From Oxalobacteraceae bacterium (GTDB lineage Bacteria; Pseudomonadota; Gammaproteobacteria; Burkholderiales; Burkholderiaceae_D): DNA of 64,000 bases. Location of the stretch: NCBI GenBank assembly GCA_027484285.1, contig JAIXTG010000329.1, positions 1 through 64,000 of the forward strand. Direction: 5' to 3'. Numbering within the stretch: position 1 is the first letter of the stretch; the number at the start of each line of letters is the position of its first letter. This document shows, one piece after another, positions 59,629-64,000 of the stretch. The position numbers were made by a program, and so were the translations under genes. The notes under the pieces are model-generated. The model worked only from the letters and a program-made list of their open reading frames with translations, had not been told where the DNA came from and did no database searches.

Positions 59629-60675
59629 TCACCCCAGTCCATGGGTGACGGCTCTGTTCACGCCGTAGCCGCCGATCACCAGAAAGCCGAACAGCACCGC
59701 CGCCAGCAGCAGCGGCCTGAGCCCCGCCTGGCGGATGGCGCCCACATGGGTGCGCAGCCCGAGCGCGGCCATGGCCATCGCCAACAGCACCGTGTCCAGT
59801 TGCACCAGACGGGCGACCCACTGCGGCGGCAGCCACTGCATCGAGTTGATGCCTGCGGCAGCGATGAACAGCAGCGCGAACCAGGGAATCGTGATGCGGG
59901 CGACAGCACCCTGTCCTTCGGCGCGGTCGGCACGCGACAGCACCAGCAGAAAGGGCGCCAGCATCATCACGCGCAGCATCTTGACGATGACTGCAGTGGC
60001 CGCCGCTGACTCGCTGACGCTGCGCCCGGCCGCCACCACCTGCGCCACCTCGTGGATGGTCGAGCCCGCATACACACCGTAGGCCTGCTCCGACAGATGC
60101 AGGTACGGGTACAGCAGCGGGTACGCGAACATCGCCAGGGTGCCGAAGACGACCACGGTCGCCACGGCCACCGACACCTTATGTGCCTGCGCGCGCACCA
60201 CCGGCTCGGCCGCCATCACGGCGGCGGCGCCGCAGATCGCGCTGCCGGCGCCGATCAGCATCGAGGTCTGCCGGTCCAGCTTGAACACTCGCGTGCCCAG
60301 TTGCACCGCCAGCACAAAGGTCAACGTCACGATGGCAACGTCGATCACCATGGCCGCCCAGCCGACGGCGGCGATCTGCTGGAAGGTGATGCGAAAGCCG
60401 TACAGCACGATGCCCGCGCGCAGCAGCCGGTTCTTGGAGAAATCGACCCCGGCAGCCGTGTGCGCGGCGATGGCCGGAAAGAACGTGTTGCCGGCCACGA
60501 TGCCCAGCACGATGGCCAGCGTCAGCGCCGACAGGCCCCAGCGCCCCGCCCAAGGCGTCTGCGCCGCCACCATGGCGGCGGCGGCAAGTAGCCCCGCCAG
60601 CGCCAGGCCTTGCCACCAGGCACGCGTCCTCCAGGTCGGAGGCGCAGAGGTCGTGGCGGACAACGAGGTGGACAT
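59629..60675 (-). CDS. YeiH-family putative sulfate exporter
   Basis: Multi-TM; RLLRAGIVLYGFRITFQQIAAVG; SAICGAAAVMAAEPVV; STIHEVAQVVAAG. Confidence 0.85.
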   Translation of the reverse strand: MSTSLSATTSAPPTWRTRAWWQGLALAGLLAAAAMVAAQTPWAGRWGLSALTLAIVLGIVAGNTFFPAIAAHTAAGVDFSKNRLLRAGIVLYGFRITFQQIAAVGWAAMVIDVAIVTLTFVLAVQLGTRVFKLDRQTSMLIGAGSAICGAAAVMAAEPVVRAQAHKVSVAVATVVVFGTLAMFAYPLLYPYLHLSEQAYGVYAGSTIHEVAQVVAAGRSVSESAAATAVIVKMLRVMMLAPFLLVLSRADRAEGQGAVARITIPWFALLFIAAAGINSMQWLPPQWVARLVQLDTVLLAMAMAALGLRTHVGAIRQAGLRPLLLAAVLFGFLVIGGYGVNRAVTHGLG

Positions 60676-60806
60676 GGTCGGACTCCTTCACGGAAAACGT
60701 TGGCTGGCGCTTAGAGACCGCTATGAGCGCCGCGATGCACGTCAGCTTCCTGCATCTGGTACCATGAGTCCAATACATTCTTTTCAAGAAAACGTAACTT
60801 TAAGTT

Positions 60807-61721
60807 ATGCGACTGAATCTTCACCTGCTGCGCGTGTTCTTCACTGTGGCTGAGCTGCGAAGCTTCTCGCGCGCGGCCGAGGCCCTGTTCATCAGCCAGC
60901 CCGCTGTCTCCAAAGCCGTGCGCGAGCTGGAATGCCAGATCGGCCTACCCTTGCTCGAACGTGGCGCGGGCGGCCCCAAGAGCGCCCGGGGCGTGCAACT
61001 GACGCCGGACGGTGCGGCGGTGTTCGAGCATGCACGGGGCATCTTTGCGCTGGAGCGGGCCGCGATCGAAGACGTGCAGGCGCGCGTGGGGCTGCAGCGC
61101 GGTCGCCTGCGGGTGGGGGCCAGCACCACCGTGGGTGCCTACTGGCTGCCCCAACTGCTGGCGGACTTTGTGCATCGCCATCCAGCCGTCGATGTGCAAG
61201 TGGTTCAGGGCAACACGCAGATGGTCTGCGAGGCCCTGCTCGACTGCCGCATCGACATCGGTCTGGTCGAGGGCGATGTGCACGACCCGCGTCTTGCAGC
61301 GCACACGTGGCGCGAGGAGCCGCTGTGCGTCGTCGCTGGCGTGCACTCGCCGCTGGCGCGCAGCCGACGCCTCACCGCCGCCACACTGAGCAGCGAGATC
61401 TGGCTGCTGCGCGAGCCGGGCTCCGGCACCCGCGACGTGGCCGACCGGCTGCTGCACGAACTCGCGATCCGGCCACAGCGATGCATAGAGATCGGCAGCA
61501 ACGAAGGCATCGCCCGCGCCGTCGCGGCCGGCCTGGGGGTGGCACTGCTGCCGATGCGCGTGGTGCGCGAGCTGCTGGCGCTGCGTGAAGTGGCTGCCCT
61601 CAAGCTATCAGGCGCACCCAAGCTGGTCCGGCTCCTGTGGCGCGTGGAACTGAAGGGCCGTCCGCCGTCGCCGCTGGTGCTGGCCTGGCGTGAGGCGCTG
61701 GCGCGCCCGCTCGCGCACTGA
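60807..61721 (+). CDS. LysR-family regulator divergent from YeiH
   Basis: LHLLRVFFTVAELRSFSRAAEALFISQPAVSKAVRELE. Confidence 0.88.
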   Translation: MRLNLHLLRVFFTVAELRSFSRAAEALFISQPAVSKAVRELECQIGLPLLERGAGGPKSARGVQLTPDGAAVFEHARGIFALERAAIEDVQARVGLQRGRLRVGASTTVGAYWLPQLLADFVHRHPAVDVQVVQGNTQMVCEALLDCRIDIGLVEGDVHDPRLAAHTWREEPLCVVAGVHSPLARSRRLTAATLSSEIWLLREPGSGTRDVADRLLHELAIRPQRCIEIGSNEGIARAVAAGLGVALLPMRVVRELLALREVAALKLSGAPKLVRLLWRVELKGRPPSPLVLAWREALARPLAH

Positions 61722-61767
61722 CCGGGCGCGAGCGGGCCGCTCTGCTGTCGTTGCCTTCAGGAGTAGT

Positions 61768-61958
61768 CGTCTGAGCTGCGCGAGTTACTGGCACCAGATC
61801 GCATTCACAAGCTGACCGAGCAGGAGTTCGTAGATGCCGTTTCCCGGGTGCACGCGATCCGAGACCAGGCCGTCAGGCAGGGATACGAGCACTTGGTCTT
61901 GCCTGACCGACCGCAGGCCGGCGACGACAAGGTGGAAAAGTTCGGCGAGTGGCTCTGA
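61768..61958 (+). pseudogene. Gene fragment of a possible restriction locus
   Basis: Open frame without a start: SSELRELLAPDRIHKLTEQEFVDAVSRVHAIRDQAVRQGYEHLVLPDRPQAGDDKVEKFGEWL stop. Confidence 0.45.
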
Positions 61959-62294
61959 CGGCAGCGATTCGCGGAACGCGATCCGCAGCGACGACTGCCG
62001 AAGTGGCTTATTGCTTCAATCGCCGATTCGATCTTAAAACCACCCTCCCGCGCCTGATCATCGCAGCGGCGCGTACGTGCGCTTGCCCGTTGCAGATGAT
62101 CAGGTGGGCTGAGGGACATTGCTAATCAAGAGTACTTGTGGCGTCCCCTTGAAATCTACACACCAGGGCACCACATCGCAATTGTTTCCAAGCACCTGCA
62201 ACGATTGAGCAGCGAACTAACGGTAGTGTGCGGTGGGCTGTGAAAACCGCCCAGCGAGACGTCTTCGCGCTCGACGAGTTGGCGGCCTATTTAA

Positions 62295-63454
62295 GGAAGG
62301 TCTGAACAACTCCGCCCCATTGCGCGACAATGCCTCACCGTGATCGGGGTGAGTGCGATGCAGCTGTCGTTCGGTGATGCCGAGGGTCTGGGGAGCCGCA
62401 AGCGCACGCGGCGCGAGGTGTTTTTGGCGGAGATGGAGCAGGTGGTGCCGTGGCAGGCGCTGCTGGGTCTGATCGAGCCGCACTACCCGAAGATGGGCCG
62501 TCCCGGTCGCCAGCCCTATCCGTTGGCGACGATGCTGCGCATCCACTTCCTGCAGCAGTGGTATGCGCTCAGCGACCCGGCGATGGAAGAAGCCTTGTAC
62601 GACACGCCGGTGATGCGCCGCTTCGCGCAGTTGGGCGGGCTTGCCGACATCCCGGACGAGACGACGATCCTCAACTTCCGCCGGCTGTTGGAGACGCACG
62701 GGCTGGCCGAGAAGCTCTTCGAGCAGGTCAACGCCCATCTTCAGCGCAAGGGCCTGAGCCTGCGCAGTGGCACGATCGTGGATGCCACGATCATCAGTGC
62801 GCCGAGCTCGACCAAGAACAAGGCGGGCGAGCGCGATCCGGCGATGCACCAGACCAAGAAGGGCAACCAGTGGTTCTTCGGGATGAAGGCGCACATCGGC
62901 GTGGATGACGCGTCCGGTCTGGTGCACCACGTGGAATGCACGGCGGCGAACGTGGCCGACGTGACGCAGGTGTACAAGCTGCTGCACGGCCGGGAAGACA
63001 CGGTGTGCGGCGACAGCGGCTACACGGGTGCCGAGAAGCGCGAGGAGCTGCAGGACGTGGACGCCGGATTCCTGATCGCGGAGAAGCCGTCGAAGCTGCG
63101 TGCGATGAAGAACGAGCGCGAGCGGCGCTACGCCGAGCGGTGGGAGCGCTACAAGGCCAGTCTGCGGGCGAAGGTGGAGCACCCGTTCCGGGTGATCAAG
63201 CGGAAGTTCGGCTACACGAAGGTGCGCTACCGCGGCCTGGCGAAGAACGCGGCGCAGGTGCTGACGCTGTTCGCGCTGTCGAACCTGTGGATGGCGCGCC
63301 GGCGTTTGTTGCCGACGACGGGAGCAGTGCGTCCGTAAGGCGGGGAAACCCGCCAAAAACCGCCCTGCACGGGCGAAATCCGGCTCGAAAGCGACGCCAG
63401 GCCGGCGCCACGATGCCGCAATCCGGGCGGCAGAGCGGGTTGTTCAGACCTTCC
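62295..63454 (+). mobile_element. IS5-family insertion sequence
   Basis: GGAAGGTCTGAACAAC at the left end and its reverse complement at the right, flanking an IS5-type transposase. Confidence 0.9.
62358..63338 (+). CDS. IS5-family transposase (DDE)
   Basis: MGRPGRQPYPLATMLRIHFLQQWYALSDPAMEEALYD; GTIVDATIISAPSSTKN; VEHPFRVIKRKFGYTKVRYRGLAKN. Confidence 0.93.
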   Translation: MQLSFGDAEGLGSRKRTRREVFLAEMEQVVPWQALLGLIEPHYPKMGRPGRQPYPLATMLRIHFLQQWYALSDPAMEEALYDTPVMRRFAQLGGLADIPDETTILNFRRLLETHGLAEKLFEQVNAHLQRKGLSLRSGTIVDATIISAPSSTKNKAGERDPAMHQTKKGNQWFFGMKAHIGVDDASGLVHHVECTAANVADVTQVYKLLHGREDTVCGDSGYTGAEKREELQDVDAGFLIAEKPSKLRAMKNERERRYAERWERYKASLRAKVEHPFRVIKRKFGYTKVRYRGLAKNAAQVLTLFALSNLWMARRRLLPTTGAVRP

Positions 63455-63456
63455 TT

Positions 63457-64000
63457 AGCTCTGAGCCGGAGGACGAGGACCGCGCGATCCTGGCCATCAG
63501 GGGAGAGCTAGAGAAGCTGTTGCCGAACCAGCAACTTGACTTCTACTGGTCGCCGCTCCGTGAGGCCTGGTACGACGACAGCGAGGGCGCATCTGAGGGA
63601 GCGCCGCTGGAGGTCATCCAGCACAAGAAGCAGATCGTTCTTTTCGGGCCTCCGGGCACCGGCAAGACATTCCGCGCCAAGAAGCTGGCGGAGCGCGTCA
63701 TTCGATCTGCCGCCTTGAGCCAGATGGGGCCGGCTCTGTACTTCCAGTCTCAGTCCGTCATTGATGCGGCCATCCGGGAGAACGTCCACCGATTGCAGCT
63801 GCACCCGGCGTACAGCTACGAGGACTTCATCCGGGCGCTTCACATTTCCAGCAGCGGGGGCACCGAGTACCGGGCGGGCTACTTGCCCCGGCTCATCGAG
63901 GACATCGAGAAGAAGCCTCGCGCGGAGCGGCTGCCGCACGTCCTGATCCTCGACGAGATGAACCGTACCGACCTGAGCCGGATGCTTGGCGAATGCTTCT
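63457..64000 (+). pseudogene. McrB-like AAA+ GTPase (5-methylcytosine restriction), 5' side interrupted by IS5; continues past the window
   Basis: Frame absent from the ORF track (no ATG): SSEPEDEDRAILAIRGELEKLLPNQQLDFYW...QIVLFGPPGTGKTFRAKKLAERV...LHPAYSYEDFIRAL...VLILDEMNRTDLSRMLGECF. Confidence 0.75.

Noticed and set aside
62291-63458. Target-site duplication of the IS5 element
   Set aside because: Flanks read TTAA and TTAG; at best a 2-3 bp TA/TTA duplication, too short to assert.

Overview
The window is dominated by an apparently complete, ~50 kb lambda/siphovirus-type prophage (about 1354..51277). Its gene order is: serine recombinase/DUF2924 module, XRE + ImmA/IrrE switch, recombination/replication genes, two ParB-methyltransferase fusions, cargo, DUF3489 block, terminase, portal, capsid, tail, and lysis. 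To the left lie the 3' end of tmRNA (ssrA) and a TacAT-type toxin-antitoxin pair. To the right is bacterial accessory DNA: a DegP-like protease, an M48 protease, GGDEF and DUF302 gene fragments, an ECF-sigma/anti-sigma/DUF305/beta-propeller/SorA-like sulfite oxidase/cytochrome c operon, YeiH + LysR, and a McrB-like restriction gene broken by an IS5-family element. The most notable observation is a full phosphite-oxidation operon (ptxABCDE: ABC transporter, NAD-dependent phosphite dehydrogenase, LysR regulator) inside the prophage between the methyltransferases and the terminase. It is preceded by five Pho-box-like half-sites at 11/11/11/10-bp spacing. A second unexplained signal is a bipartite element (AACGCGCTGKT-N7-GAAGCCAAGC) found five times, always just upstream of a minus-strand phage gene; four copies can form hairpins. 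Other signals are two clusters of AGTT(G/C)GCA repeats around the replication/RuvC/methyltransferase segment and an uncharacterised five-gene XRE/ImmA-associated module. All calls come from reading the sequence and from remembered protein families; no database search was run.
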